A stretch of 62,209 bases of DNA from Paenibacillus sp. GM2. Lineage in GTDB: Bacteria; Bacillota; Bacilli; Paenibacillales; Paenibacillaceae. Below are positions 43,390-51,403 of the stretch, one piece after another. Within the stretch, counting starts at the first letter, position 1; the number at the start of each line of letters is the position of its first letter. The notes under the pieces are model-generated. The model was not told the origin of the DNA, searched no databases, and saw only the letters and a program-made list of their open reading frames with translations. The translations under genes and the position numbers were made by a program. The stretch is from NCBI RefSeq assembly GCF_900069005.2, contig NZ_LN831272.1, positions 104,226 to 166,434 of the forward strand, given 5' to 3'.

Positions 43390-44223
43390 TTAATATTCTA
43401 CCGTAAGCAGCGGGGATCCAAAGGAGATTTCCTGCTCGCCGGTGTCCACATTATAATGCACTGCCATCTGAAGGGAGACATTGTAATCTCCGCTGCGGAC
43501 AGATATCGGCAGTCCTCCAGCTTCATAGGAGCGGCTTATCGTCTGCGAGTCTTCATCAATATACTCTTCAGCTTTATGAAGCTTGAATGTGGACCCTGTC
43601 TGCTGTTCAATCTTATTCAATAACTTCTGAATCGAGTTGCCTGAATACTCAGGTGACTGAGCATCCATCCCCAGGCCTTTGGTAAAGCCGGAAGCTACGG
43701 AACCTTGCAGAGCCACATTCCAGTTCACATCGACCCCCTCATCCTGAAGCGAATGGCCATAAATGGTCTGCAATTCACGGAAAGCATCAGCATTCGCACG
43801 AGCATCCCCTTCCATGAGCAGGATGACATAATAGGAGGTCCCTCCCTCTTCGGGCATAACAGACAACTTTGAATAGACGCCGCTATTAGAACCCTGGGCG
43901 TTGTAAACGGTATGGCCTTGGACCTCATTCTCCTCCGGTATGGACAATCCAAGCCTGGCGGTTAGCGCATAAGCAGCCTCGCCAGGCTCAAGCAGCGAAT
44001 TCCATGTTCCCTGCCATTTCACAGTGGCCTGCAGCTTTCCCTCCGATGAATTCTGTGCCAGTGCAAGTACGCTCTTCCATTGTTGATCCGCCGCATCCAC
44101 TTTATTCACCTTGCTTTCATCCCGTCCAGCAAAGCCAATTATCATTATAATAAGTGCAAAACCAATCATAAAGAAGCCAAAACGCTTCAAAATATCAAGT
44201 CCTGCTCGTTCTCTTCCCGGCAT
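43390..44223 (-). CDS. YwmB family protein
   Basis: A 277-residue protein anchored by one N-terminal helix (FGFFMIGFALIIMIIGFAG). The rest is an extracytoplasmic domain with the conserved EEGGTSYYVILLMEGD and FTKGLGMDAQSPEYSG stretches of the YwmB family, which carries the name TATA-box-binding-like only because of its fold. Function is unknown; in Bacillus it lies near atp and murA-type genes and is thought to act in the cell envelope or sporulation. No ribosome binding site is strong; the ATG at the given position has the usual AT-rich surroundings. Confidence 0.78.
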   Translation of the reverse strand: MPGRERAGLDILKRFGFFMIGFALIIMIIGFAGRDESKVNKVDAADQQWKSVLALAQNSSEGKLQATVKWQGTWNSLLEPGEAAYALTARLGLSIPEENEVQGHTVYNAQGSNSGVYSKLSVMPEEGGTSYYVILLMEGDARANADAFRELQTIYGHSLQDEGVDVNWNVALQGSVASGFTKGLGMDAQSPEYSGNSIQKLLNKIEQQTGSTFKLHKAEEYIDEDSQTISRSYEAGGLPISVRSGDYNVSLQMAVHYNVDTGEQEISFGSPLLTVEY

Positions 44224-44343
44224 CTTAAATCCCCCGATTCTGGAATCTACTAATCTATAAATCTAGGATTCCCTGCCAGAAAAGATTTATACTCGCATAA
44301 GCTGTTCTATGTATCACTCTTTTATACAGATTGTCCCTCAAAC

Positions 44344-44373
44344 CAAAAAGACCCGGCTATATGCCAGGTCCTT
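44344..44373 (-). terminator. Terminator of liaFSR
   Basis: Stem GACCTGGC/GCCGGGTC with a five-base loop followed by TTTTTGG on the minus strand, 27 bases after the liaR stop. Confidence 0.82.
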
Positions 44374-44399
44374 GTTCACAAGGATACAGATGGTTTTAT

Positions 44400-45062
44400 T
44401 TATTCTGCAAGCCCATTCTTGTAGGCATAGATTGCCGCCTGAGTGCGGTCATCTACACCGAGCTTGGCCAAAATATTCGTAACATGGAATTTGACCGTCT
44501 TCACACCAATGATCAGATCATCGGCAATTTCCTGATTGGACTTGCCCTGTGCCAGAAGCCGGAGCACATCCATCTCCCGATCCGTAAGATCTTCATGGGC
44601 AGGCGTCTCCGCCTTCGGTTGTCTCAGCCGGTTCATCATCTTAGAGGCCACCTGCGATTCCAACACAGACTGCCCTCTGGCGGCTGCCCGGATCGCTTCG
44701 GCAATCTCCGAAGCGCGCGACGTCTTCAGCAAATAGCTGAAGGCTCCCGCTTCAATAACAGGGTACATCTTCTCATCATCCAGATAACTCGTCAGCACGA
44801 TGACTTTGCAGTCCGGATACAATTTCAGCAGTTGTCTTGTTGCTTCAATTCCATCCATCCCCTCCATCACAAGATCCATCAGAACCACATCGGGCTTATA
44901 TTCCTGAGCGAGACGGATACCTTCTTCCCCGCTGCTTGCTTCTCCGACAACTTCGATTCCATCTTCGGTTCCCAGCACGGCGGCCAGCCCGATCCGCACC
45001 ATCTCATGGTCATCGACTAGCAGTACCTTGATGTCTCTTTCATTGTCTATCTCATTCTCCAT
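44400..45062 (-). CDS. liaR: LiaR/VraR-type response regulator
   Basis: A 220-residue two-component regulator. The receiver domain has the phosphoacceptor Asp63 (VVLMDLVMEGMDG) and the acidic pair in LLVDDHE. The C-terminal LuxR/NarL HTH is LTDREMDVLRLLAQGKSNQE to KTVKFHVTNILAKLG. The gene overlaps liaS by 11 bases and starts behind GGGAGG. LiaR controls the response to cell wall antibiotics and membrane stress, usually activating liaI and pspA-type targets, which lie just upstream in this locus. Confidence 0.92.
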   Translation of the reverse strand: MENEIDNERDIKVLLVDDHEMVRIGLAAVLGTEDGIEVVGEASSGEEGIRLAQEYKPDVVLMDLVMEGMDGIEATRQLLKLYPDCKVIVLTSYLDDEKMYPVIEAGAFSYLLKTSRASEIAEAIRAAARGQSVLESQVASKMMNRLRQPKAETPAHEDLTDREMDVLRLLAQGKSNQEIADDLIIGVKTVKFHVTNILAKLGVDDRTQAAIYAYKNGLAE

Positions 45063-46119
45063 GCTGCTGATCCTCCCCGTTCTCTTCGTTCATTAACGGA
45101 ATTGTGATTTCTATACGAGTACCTTTGCCCGGAGCGGTGATAATCTGGATTGAACCTCCAACCTCAAGCACCCGCTCCTGCATAGTTGATAAGCCGTAAG
45201 AGGCTTGCTTCTTGTCATCGAGCTGAAAGCCCGCCCCATTATCCCTTAATGTGACCTTGACGACATCCCCCCGCCGATGGATACGAATTTCCATCTTGTC
45301 GGCCTTGGCATGGCGCATCGTATTCGACATTGCTTCCTGAATAATGCGGAACAGATGATTTTCGATCCCTTTCCCGAGATTAAGCCCTTCGTCCATCTCC
45401 AGCATCAGCTCAATCGGCACTTTCGCTTTCAGCTCGCTAACGAGCTCCAGCAAGCCCTGAGACAATTGCTTGCCCTCTAGATATACCGGACGCAGATGCA
45501 GCAGCAATGCCCGCATCTCGGACTGGGCTACGGAAGCCATCTCCTCAATCAGCTCCACCTGACGCCTGGCTTTTTCGAAATCCCTATCCATGGTCCGTCC
45601 TACTGCCGTAGCGGTCATAGATATGGCGAATAACTGCTGAGAGACTGCGTCATGAAGCTCACGAGCCAGACGCTGGCGCTCCTCGACGATCGCTGATACA
45701 CGGGCTTGCTCGGCAAGCTGCGCATTATGGGTCGAGAGACGCTGCAAGGAGGATACCTGCTCCTCCCAGCGCTTGCCGATTCGTACAAGCTGCTCGCCCA
45801 ACTGTCCGATCTCATCCTCACCTAACTCCGGAACGGTCCCGGTCTGGTTCCCCTTCTCCCATTGCAGCAGCGCATTGCGCATCGTATCTACTTTTTTCTT
45901 ATACTTGTAGCCTTGCCAGAAGCCGTATACCGAACCCAGGCTGATCAATAGCGTCAGCAGAGTAAGCCCTGCCATAATCGCTTTCTTCCAGGAATCGGTC
46001 AGTTGGAAATAACCATATGTATACAGAACATATAGAATGACCGCTAATAAAATAAAACAGAAGAGGATCCCTCCGCGCATACTGCGTGAGACCATACTGA
46101 CAGGCTTTTTTCTCTTCAT
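45052..46119 (-). CDS. liaS: LiaS/VraS-type sensor histidine kinase
   Basis: A 355-residue membrane kinase of the HisKA_3 family. Two membrane helices (about 15-37 and 48-67) with almost no extracellular loop mark an intramembrane-sensing kinase. A HAMP-like linker is followed by the phosphoacceptor His156 (LARELHDAVSQQLFA) and an ATPase domain with DNGAGFQLDD and STMQERVLEVGG. I use the ATG of MKRKKPVSM; a TTG 20 codons earlier lies inside the liaF end and also has an AGGAG site, so the start is uncertain. It phosphorylates LiaR in response to envelope damage. Confidence 0.9.
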   Translation of the reverse strand: MKRKKPVSMVSRSMRGGILFCFILLAVILYVLYTYGYFQLTDSWKKAIMAGLTLLTLLISLGSVYGFWQGYKYKKKVDTMRNALLQWEKGNQTGTVPELGEDEIGQLGEQLVRIGKRWEEQVSSLQRLSTHNAQLAEQARVSAIVEERQRLARELHDAVSQQLFAISMTATAVGRTMDRDFEKARRQVELIEEMASVAQSEMRALLLHLRPVYLEGKQLSQGLLELVSELKAKVPIELMLEMDEGLNLGKGIENHLFRIIQEAMSNTMRHAKADKMEIRIHRRGDVVKVTLRDNGAGFQLDDKKQASYGLSTMQERVLEVGGSIQIITAPGKGTRIEITIPLMNEENGEDQQHGE

Positions 46120-46159
46120 GCGGCGTAGATCCTCTCTTTCGAAATTTAATGCAACCTCT

Positions 46160-46810
46160 TTAAGATAGACGTATATCAATATCTCCTATAATGTAGGAAA
46201 TCATTATTTTCACTTTTTGTTCACAGACATCATAGTTCGGCGATCTCCAGTTCACCCGATTAAATATACCTGTGCGACGCTCCTGTCCCAATTCGATTTG
46301 TCCGAACAGTACAAAAGCTTCGATCTCGATTCCATATCCCTCAAACAAGCTCATATCAATGTCCCCAACAACCCCTTGGAACATCAATACGTTATGAGAA
46401 CCTTCCACAATGGCCAGCGACAGATCAATATCCAATTCGCCAAGAATATGCCACATGCTTGTATTTTGTAATACCCAGGGATCACGATCCCAATGGACGG
46501 AAGAAGTGATATTCTGTCTTTGCGTATAGCTGCCATGCGGCTGAACCTTACGTACCTTCGCATAATAAAGACCAAGTGAGATCATCAGGATGGCAACGAC
46601 CAGCATGAAATTGTTGAGCAGGATCAAACCGACACCAATGGCAAGCAGGATATATCCTGTTTTCGTTTCTTCTCCTTGACGGACCTTATAGATGCCGTAT
46701 CCCAATAAGAAGAGCGCAACAATGGTAAAGAAGCTTAGCCCTTTCCCGAATATCATCATGACGCCGAGCACAATCAATCCCGCGGCTAAGAGTCTTTTTC
46801 GCTTATCCAT
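46160..46810 (-). CDS. liaF: LiaF-like inhibitor of the LiaRS system
   Basis: A 216-residue protein with four short N-terminal helices (LLAAGLIVLGVMMIFGKG, TIVALFLLGYGIY and two more) and a C-terminal LiaF/YvqF domain rich in beta strands (NTSMWHILGELDIDLSLAIV, GDIDMSLFEGYGIEIEA). LiaF keeps LiaS inactive in unstressed cells. It starts behind AGGAGGTG and precedes liaS. A terminator separates it from the upstream pspA gene, so liaFSR may run on its own promoter or on readthrough. Confidence 0.88.
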   Translation of the reverse strand: MDKRKRLLAAGLIVLGVMMIFGKGLSFFTIVALFLLGYGIYKVRQGEETKTGYILLAIGVGLILLNNFMLVVAILMISLGLYYAKVRKVQPHGSYTQRQNITSSVHWDRDPWVLQNTSMWHILGELDIDLSLAIVEGSHNVLMFQGVVGDIDMSLFEGYGIEIEAFVLFGQIELGQERRTGIFNRVNWRSPNYDVCEQKVKIMISYIIGDIDIRLS

Positions 46811-46835
46811 GTCGCACCTCCTGCCGTTCTAAGAG

Positions 46836-46872
46836 TTGGAAAAGCCATAAGGTATATTCTACCGTATGGCTT
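46836..46872 (-). terminator. Internal terminator between pspA and liaF
   Basis: Arms AAGCCATA/TATGGCTT with an inner pairing and a TTTT tail on the minus strand, 44 bases after the downstream pspA stop. It would lower transcription from the stress-induced front part into liaFSR. Confidence 0.7.
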
Positions 46873-46915
46873 CACCACGTCTAGCATAACATATTGTCCA
46901 TAAGACTTGTAGCTA

Positions 46916-47617
46916 TTATTCAGCGCTATCCTTACCCGCTGGGGTTGTGTTGAGTTTAGCTTTCAAGGCTTCCAATTGAGCATCTACCTTCAATTGCTTC
47001 TCAGCATCTGCAGGATTTACATAAGTCGAGGATGGATCTCTGCGGTATACTACGCCAGCGACTTCAGCTTCTGCTTCCAACTGCATGATCTTCTCTTCCA
47101 TACGTTGGAAACCAAGCGATGCGCCGCCGCTGTCGATCGAATGCAAGCTGCTGACCTGTGACATTTGCTTTCTTGCTTTAGCCATTTGAGCACGGCTTAC
47201 AAGCTCATTGCGTTTGTTGCGCAGCTTGTAGAACTCATCCTTCATTTCATGAAGCTGTTCTTTCAATTCAGCAGCGTGCGCTTCAGAGCTGGCATGCAGT
47301 TGGCTGAATTCCACTTGCTTCTGATCATAATGAAGCTTCTCTTCCAGCAATCTGCGGGCAACTTCCTCTTGACCATTCTTCAGGGCAGCTTCCGCTTGAG
47401 CTTCTCTCTGTGCAGAGATGCGTACAGCTTCTTCCAAGCGCTGTTTCATTCTGCGTTCATCAGCCATTTGCTTGGCTACTGTCACCTCAGCATCACGGAT
47501 TTCCTTCTCCATGTCACGCAAATACTGATTCAACATGACAATTGGATCTTCCACCTTATCGAGCATATCGTTAACCGACGCCTTTGTGATATCCTTAATT
47601 CTTTTAAAAACTCCCAT
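46916..47617 (-). CDS. PspA/IM30 family membrane-protecting protein (LiaH-like)
   Basis: A 233-residue, almost wholly coiled-coil protein. The N-terminal amphipathic helix [19 protein letters not shown] and [14 protein letters not shown] are the PspA/LiaH signature that docks to damaged membranes; long heptad runs follow to about residue 190. PspA proteins assemble into rings or rods that seal the inner membrane. Start at ATG behind AAGGGAG. The pspC stop lies one base before it, so it is coupled to pspC. Compared with the second copy at 48.1 kb it has a longer C-terminal tail. Confidence 0.88.
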   Translation of the reverse strand: MGVFKRIKDITKASVNDMLDKVEDPIVMLNQYLRDMEKEIRDAEVTVAKQMADERRMKQRLEEAVRISAQREAQAEAALKNGQEEVARRLLEEKLHYDQKQVEFSQLHASSEAHAAELKEQLHEMKDEFYKLRNKRNELVSRAQMAKARKQMSQVSSLHSIDSGGASLGFQRMEEKIMQLEAEAEVAGVVYRRDPSSTYVNPADAEKQLKVDAQLEALKAKLNTTPAGKDSAE

Positions 47618-47618
47618 T

Positions 47619-48122
47619 TTACAAATCTCCCTTCTCATATTTGGAGACCTTCTTGCGAAGCTCCTCGATTTCTTTTTTCATTGCCTTCATCTCAATGTCT
47701 TCCATCATGGAGTCCAGATCCGAATTGCCGCGGTTCGCGGAGTTCACTCCTGGACCGCTGAACTGTCCGGATGGACCGTTATAAAAGTTGCCGCCGTTAG
47801 GCCGGCAATTCCCGCCAAAGCTGCCTCCATACCCTCCTGGGCCGCCTGGTGCTCCTCCACCCGGACCGCCGAAGCCGCCGTTGCCGTAACCACCACGCTG
47901 CTGCCACCCGCCGTTAAAATACGGGTCATGAGGAATATAAGGTTCTTTCGATATGACCAGGGAAGCAATCAGATAGATCATGATCGTCGTCCCGCCCGTA
48001 AAGAATACACTGAAGATCATTATTACTCTAAGTAGAGCAGGACTTATTCCAAATTTTTCACCTAATCCGCCAAGCAGACCGGTGAACCATCTGTCACGTC
48101 TTGAGCGGTACAATCTATCCAT
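47619..48122 (-). CDS. PspC-domain protein with Gly/Pro/Asn-rich tail
   Basis: A 167-residue protein with an N-terminal PspC domain ([41 protein letters not shown]) and one or two membrane helices, a central Gly/Asn/Pro-rich low-complexity region (about 65-115) and a C-terminal coiled coil ending [14 protein letters not shown]. PspC proteins sense membrane stress and recruit PspA in proteobacteria. Here the coiled coil could bind the neighbouring PspA proteins. Start at ATG behind GAGAGGAG. Overlapping spacing with both flanking pspA genes indicates one operon. Confidence 0.85.
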   Translation of the reverse strand: MDRLYRSRRDRWFTGLLGGLGEKFGISPALLRVIMIFSVFFTGGTTIMIYLIASLVISKEPYIPHDPYFNGGWQQRGGYGNGGFGGPGGGAPGGPGGYGGSFGGNCRPNGGNFYNGPSGQFSGPGVNSANRGNSDLDSMMEDIEMKAMKKEIEELRKKVSKYEKGDL

Positions 48123-48127
48123 ACGTC

Positions 48128-48790
48128 TCACTCCTCTCCCTTGTCTTGCAGCTTCTGCTTCAGACGGGAGAGCTCTTCATCCAGCGTAGAGTTCGCTTGG
48201 CTTACGAAATCTTGTCCTGTCTTGCGGAGTTCGCGAAGACTGCGGGCTTCCCATTCCATATCGGACACCCGATCCTCCAAGCGATTGAACATCTTGGGCA
48301 CATCCTGTGTTCCGAAGCCATTCATCCGCTGATTCATGCGCTGCTGCAAGCGAAGTGTTTCCATTCTTGCAAAATAATATTGTCTCTTGCTATAGACTAC
48401 CTGATATTCGGTCTTTAATTCATTCAACTGACTCTCAAGATCTTGCAGGGACTGCCGGCTTTGTTCATACAGGTCGGCGTACTGGGTAATTTTCTCTTCA
48501 TACAGCATCTTCTCCTGCAATGCGAGCTTAGCCAGATGTTCCTCCTCAGCCTTGAGGGCAAGCAGCGCTTGTTCTTCGCGTTTATCGCGCATCACTTTAG
48601 CTTGATCAACCTGCTGCTTCAATTGTTTGGTGTGGCCGGCATATTGATAATGCAATTTCTCTGCCTCAGCTATCTCCTGGCGAGTCTCAATCAGAAACTG
48701 ATCGATCAATCTGACCGGATCCTGTGACTCCTCCAACCATTCATTCAAATTCGCTAATGTAATATCCCGCACTCTACGAAACACGCTCAT
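48128..48790 (-). CDS. Second PspA/IM30 family protein
   Basis: A 220-residue coiled-coil PspA paralogue. The N-terminus MSVFRRVRDITLANLNEWLE plus SQDPVRLIDQFLIETRQEIA is the amphipathic docking helix; heptads follow from about 30 to 180. It differs clearly from the other copy (for instance LEESQDP against DKVEDPI), so the two are old paralogues rather than a recent duplication. It starts behind GGAGGG. Its stop lies five bases before pspC. Two PspA proteins around a PspC suggest mixed or alternative membrane scaffolds, which is inference. Confidence 0.88.
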   Translation of the reverse strand: MSVFRRVRDITLANLNEWLEESQDPVRLIDQFLIETRQEIAEAEKLHYQYAGHTKQLKQQVDQAKVMRDKREEQALLALKAEEEHLAKLALQEKMLYEEKITQYADLYEQSRQSLQDLESQLNELKTEYQVVYSKRQYYFARMETLRLQQRMNQRMNGFGTQDVPKMFNRLEDRVSDMEWEARSLRELRKTGQDFVSQANSTLDEELSRLKQKLQDKGEE

Positions 48791-48849
48791 GGCTTTCCAT
48801 CCCTCCTATACGATCGGTCATTCGTTCGTAAGTAAATTCGTTATTCATA

Positions 48850-49158
48850 TCAATATCCATGGTTCCCTCTAAGTAAGGAGACACCGTAGATGATAATACC
48901 GATACCGATTGCCGGTACGATCAACCAGGCTAATTTAGAGATCAAGGACAGGATCCCGAAGAACAGGACGATCCATCCAAAAAATGCATTTCCACGGCGG
49001 ATTCCATAATACCCTAGTGCAATCATCGCTACTGCGAACAATATTCCGAACAAGCCGCCAAGCACACTTCCCAGAAGCGGAGACAACTTGCCGAGCAGGA
49101 TCAAAGCGCCCAGAGCAATAAGTATTACCGCAAAACCATTTGACCGGTTGGTTCTCAT
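48850..49158 (-). CDS. LiaI-like small membrane protein
   Basis: A 102-residue hydrophobic protein with about four helices (FAVILIALGALILLGKL, GGLFGILFAVAMIALGYYG, FFGWIVLFFGILSLISKL, WLIVPAIGIGIIIYGVSLL). It resembles LiaI and related DUF5668 proteins, membrane anchors for PspA/LiaH in Bacillus. The start is placed at ATG behind AAAGGCGGTG; a longer frame in the track region would run into the promoter. It is the first gene of the liaI-pspA-pspC-pspA operon. Confidence 0.78.
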   Translation of the reverse strand: MRTNRSNGFAVILIALGALILLGKLSPLLGSVLGGLFGILFAVAMIALGYYGIRRGNAFFGWIVLFFGILSLISKLAWLIVPAIGIGIIIYGVSLLRGNHGY

Positions 49159-49246
49159 TTCATATTCACCGCCTTTCAAATTGATTAACCTTATGTCTAT
49201 ATTGTAGGTGGAATCAAGCTTTCTCAAAACGGACCGCGGACGGTTC

Positions 49247-49275
49247 TTTATACTAGACCTAAGTCGGGGACTCAA
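49247..49275 (-). promoter_or_regulatory. Promoter of the liaI-psp operon
   Basis: Minus-strand TTGAGT, 17 bases, TATAAA. The -35 lies within an imperfect inverted repeat TGAGTC-CCC-GACTTA, a reasonable candidate for LiaR binding. Predicted transcription start near 49240. Operator assignment is a guess; the promoter itself is moderately good. Confidence 0.55.
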
Positions 49276-49398
49276 TCAGACCTTAGAGAGGCAGCTCAAC
49301 AAGCTCGCTTTGGATCGCGGGGAACGCACAGTTATGAATTCACAGTCTCCAACATGATTCGAAATTCTGCAAATTCCATATTTACATCCAAAACGATT

Positions 49399-49404
49399 TA
49401 TAAT
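49399..49404 (+). promoter_or_regulatory. -10 box of the transporter leader transcript
   Basis: A TATAAT hexamer with a poor -35 (CCATAT, 17 bases upstream). If active it starts a transcript near 49411 that contains a short leader with a hairpin GTGCAatTTGCAC at about 49420 and the terminator at 49469. Confidence 0.4.
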
Positions 49405-49468
49405 AGAATAAACAGCAGTGCAATTTGCACAAAGGATTCATTACAACTTAAGACGACAGTTAACGGAG

Positions 49469-49497
49469 GAGCCTGCCATGTTGCGGGCTCTTTTTTT
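49469..49497 (+). terminator. Intrinsic terminator in the leader of the ArsB/NhaD-type transporter
   Basis: Eight-pair stem GAGCCTGC/GCGGGCTC (one G-U) with a six-base loop, then seven T. It overlaps the GGAGGA site and the ATG of the 31-codon leader ORF (the ATG is in the loop) and lies 86 bases before the transporter start, so transcription of the transporter must pass it. This suggests attenuation or a riboswitch; no matching known riboswitch class was recognised. Confidence 0.72.
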
Positions 49498-49573
49498 GTC
49501 TTTGAAATCCATTCTCTGGATAATACATCCTTCATGTGGAAAAATAACGGCAATCCTATCTGTCATCGTTTAG
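49478..49573 (+). CDS. 31-codon leader ORF before the transporter gene
   Basis: GGAGGA seven bases before ATG opens a frame of 31 codons, MLRALFLSLKSILWIIHPSC followed by GKITAILSVIV, hydrophobic throughout the middle. Its stop TAG overlaps the TAGGAGGA ribosome binding site of the transporter, so translation of one may open the other. The start codon sits in the loop of the leader terminator. Could be a membrane miniprotein, a regulatory leader peptide or both; I cannot tell which from sequence. Confidence 0.5.
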   Translation: MLRALFLSLKSILWIIHPSCGKITAILSVIV

Positions 49574-49582
49574 GAGGAAAAT

Positions 49583-50860
49583 ATGGAACATCAAGCTATA
49601 TGGGCCATCGGTATATTCTTGCTCACCTATGCGCTCATCATTTCAGAGAAGGTTCACCGTACCGTAATCGCCATGATCGGCGCCGCACTTATGCTCATTC
49701 TCGGTATTATTAATCAGGATATGGCGATTCATCACATCGATTTCAATACACTTGGGCTATTGATCGGCATGATGATTATCGTCAATACGATGGCCGAGAC
49801 AGGGCTTTTCAATTATATAGGAATCTGGACGGCCAAAAAGGCTAAGGGCAAACCCGTAATGATACTGTGCTTATTAATGATTATAACAGCCGTGGGCTCT
49901 GCTTTTCTTGATAATGTCACGACTATCATTCTTATGGTACCGATCGCCTTCAGCATGACCCGCAAGCTCGAGATTAGGGCATTCCCTTATGTGTTCTCGA
50001 TGATTATTGCATCCAATATCGGGGGAACAGCGACCTTAATCGGTGACCCGCCTAATATTATGATCGGAAGCGCAGCTAAAGAATTGACGTTTATTTCCTT
50101 CATAATGAATCTTACACCGGTAGTCATCTTTATCATGGCCGCCACGATTCCATTAATTACTGTTATTTTCAAGAAGGGGATGACGACCTCTGAGGAGAAC
50201 CGCAAAGCTATCATGAATATGAAGCTGGACGACCTCATTACGGATTCCAGGCTCATGATAAAATCACTAATTGTCCTGGGCCTGACCTTATTAGGTTTCT
50301 TCTTGCATCAGAGCTTGCATCTTGAGTCAGCAACAGTAGCCTTAACCGGTGCTTTTCTGCTCCTGCTTCTAACCGGAGAACAGGTCATGGAAAGAGCGTT
50401 CCAGTCTGTGGAATGGCCGACGATCTTCTTCTTCATTGGGTTATTTGTGCTTGTTGGCGGGCTGGTTGAGACGGGAACCATCAAGCTGCTTGCAGAGCGT
50501 ACCGTAAATCTGACAGGTGGAGATCCGCTGCTTAGCTCTATGTTAATTCTGTGGCTCAGCGCGATCGCTTCCGCTTTTCTCGACAATATTCCATTTGTAG
50601 CCACGATGATCCCGATGATTCAGGATATGGGCAACATGGGGATTTCCAATCTTGAACCATTATGGTGGAGTCTTTCGCTGGGAGCATGCCTTGGCGGCAA
50701 CGGCTCACTAATCGGGGCCAGCGCTAACTTGATCGCAGCCGGAATGTCAGCCAAAGAGCATGAGCCCATCAGCTTTATGAAGTTCTTGAAGTACGGTTTT
50801 CCGTTTATGCTGTTGTCAATCGTGATATCGAGCGTTTACATCCTGCTGAGGTATTTTTAG
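49583..50860 (+). CDS. ArsB/NhaD (SLC13-like) family ion transporter
   Basis: A 425-residue transporter of the ion transporter (IT) superfamily with about 11-12 helices. The two repeat halves each carry the unwound motif, seen as VGSAFLDNVTTIILMVPIAF with SNIGGTATLIGDPPNIMIG, and later IASAFLDNIPFVATMIPMI with ACLGGNGSLIGASANLI. Members move Na+, arsenite, citrate or other anions; the ArsB/NhaD branch often exports Na+ against H+. Start behind AGGAGGA. It follows an attenuator-like leader and precedes a small membrane protein and a KhtT-like subunit. Substrate not determinable; a cation is my best guess because of those neighbours. Confidence 0.82.
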   Translation: MEHQAIWAIGIFLLTYALIISEKVHRTVIAMIGAALMLILGIINQDMAIHHIDFNTLGLLIGMMIIVNTMAETGLFNYIGIWTAKKAKGKPVMILCLLMIITAVGSAFLDNVTTIILMVPIAFSMTRKLEIRAFPYVFSMIIASNIGGTATLIGDPPNIMIGSAAKELTFISFIMNLTPVVIFIMAATIPLITVIFKKGMTTSEENRKAIMNMKLDDLITDSRLMIKSLIVLGLTLLGFFLHQSLHLESATVALTGAFLLLLLTGEQVMERAFQSVEWPTIFFFIGLFVLVGGLVETGTIKLLAERTVNLTGGDPLLSSMLILWLSAIASAFLDNIPFVATMIPMIQDMGNMGISNLEPLWWSLSLGACLGGNGSLIGASANLIAAGMSAKEHEPISFMKFLKYGFPFMLLSIVISSVYILLRYF

Positions 50861-50936
50861 CTACTCTTTTCTTTTGTGATATCAGGCGTTTTATGCTATC
50901 TTTAAAGTACCTAGCTATCAAAAAGGGGGGGCAGCC

Positions 50937-51299
50937 GTGACGAGGAGCAATAGAGGAAATGTCGCAATCATTTTTCTGATTTGTCTCGCCTTGATCATGT
51001 CTGTCTCTCTTGTTAATTACTCGGGAGAAACGGCCCCCGAACAGGGGCAGCATCAAAAGTCGGTCTATAAGCATATTTATAAGACGAACCATCCTACCCG
51101 ACATTTTGTAAGAGCCAGTACTTTTTTCCCGAATAAACTTCCTCTCGAGAAGGCATTTGTTCAATTTCTCCTGGTACTGTCAATTGCGGCATATTATTTG
51201 CTGACCATACCTAGAGATTCCTTTCGACCGCTTTTCTCTCTGCGTCTCAAGCGCACCCTGTTAGCACCAATTAAATTTACCAGCAAGTTTGTAGCTTAA
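50937..51299 (+). CDS. Small two-helix membrane protein
   Basis: A 120-residue protein starting at GTG behind AGGGGGGG. Two hydrophobic helices, NVAIIFLICLALIMSVSLV (about 8-26) and FVQFLLVLSIAAYYLLTIP (about 74-92), enclose a polar loop of about 47 residues rich in His, Lys and Gln, and a basic C-terminal tail follows. No family recognised. It lies 76 bases after the transporter and 104 bases before the KhtT-like gene, all on the same strand, so it could be a partner of either. Confidence 0.6.
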   Translation: MTRSNRGNVAIIFLICLALIMSVSLVNYSGETAPEQGQHQKSVYKHIYKTNHPTRHFVRASTFFPNKLPLEKAFVQFLLVLSIAAYYLLTIPRDSFRPLFSLRLKRTLLAPIKFTSKFVA

Positions 51300-51403
51300 G
51301 CACAAGAATCCTTGCCGATTTGTTGCCTGTAACAATTCCGAGGGATTTATGGCTATATGCTTTTCCTTATTTGTCATTTTTATAACTGGAGGCCTGAAGT
51401 AAA

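Noticed and set aside
49354..49713. 119-codon plus-strand frame over the transporter leader and start
   Set aside because: It has no ribosome binding site and covers the real transporter start in another frame; the 31-codon ORF with GGAGGA is a better candidate.
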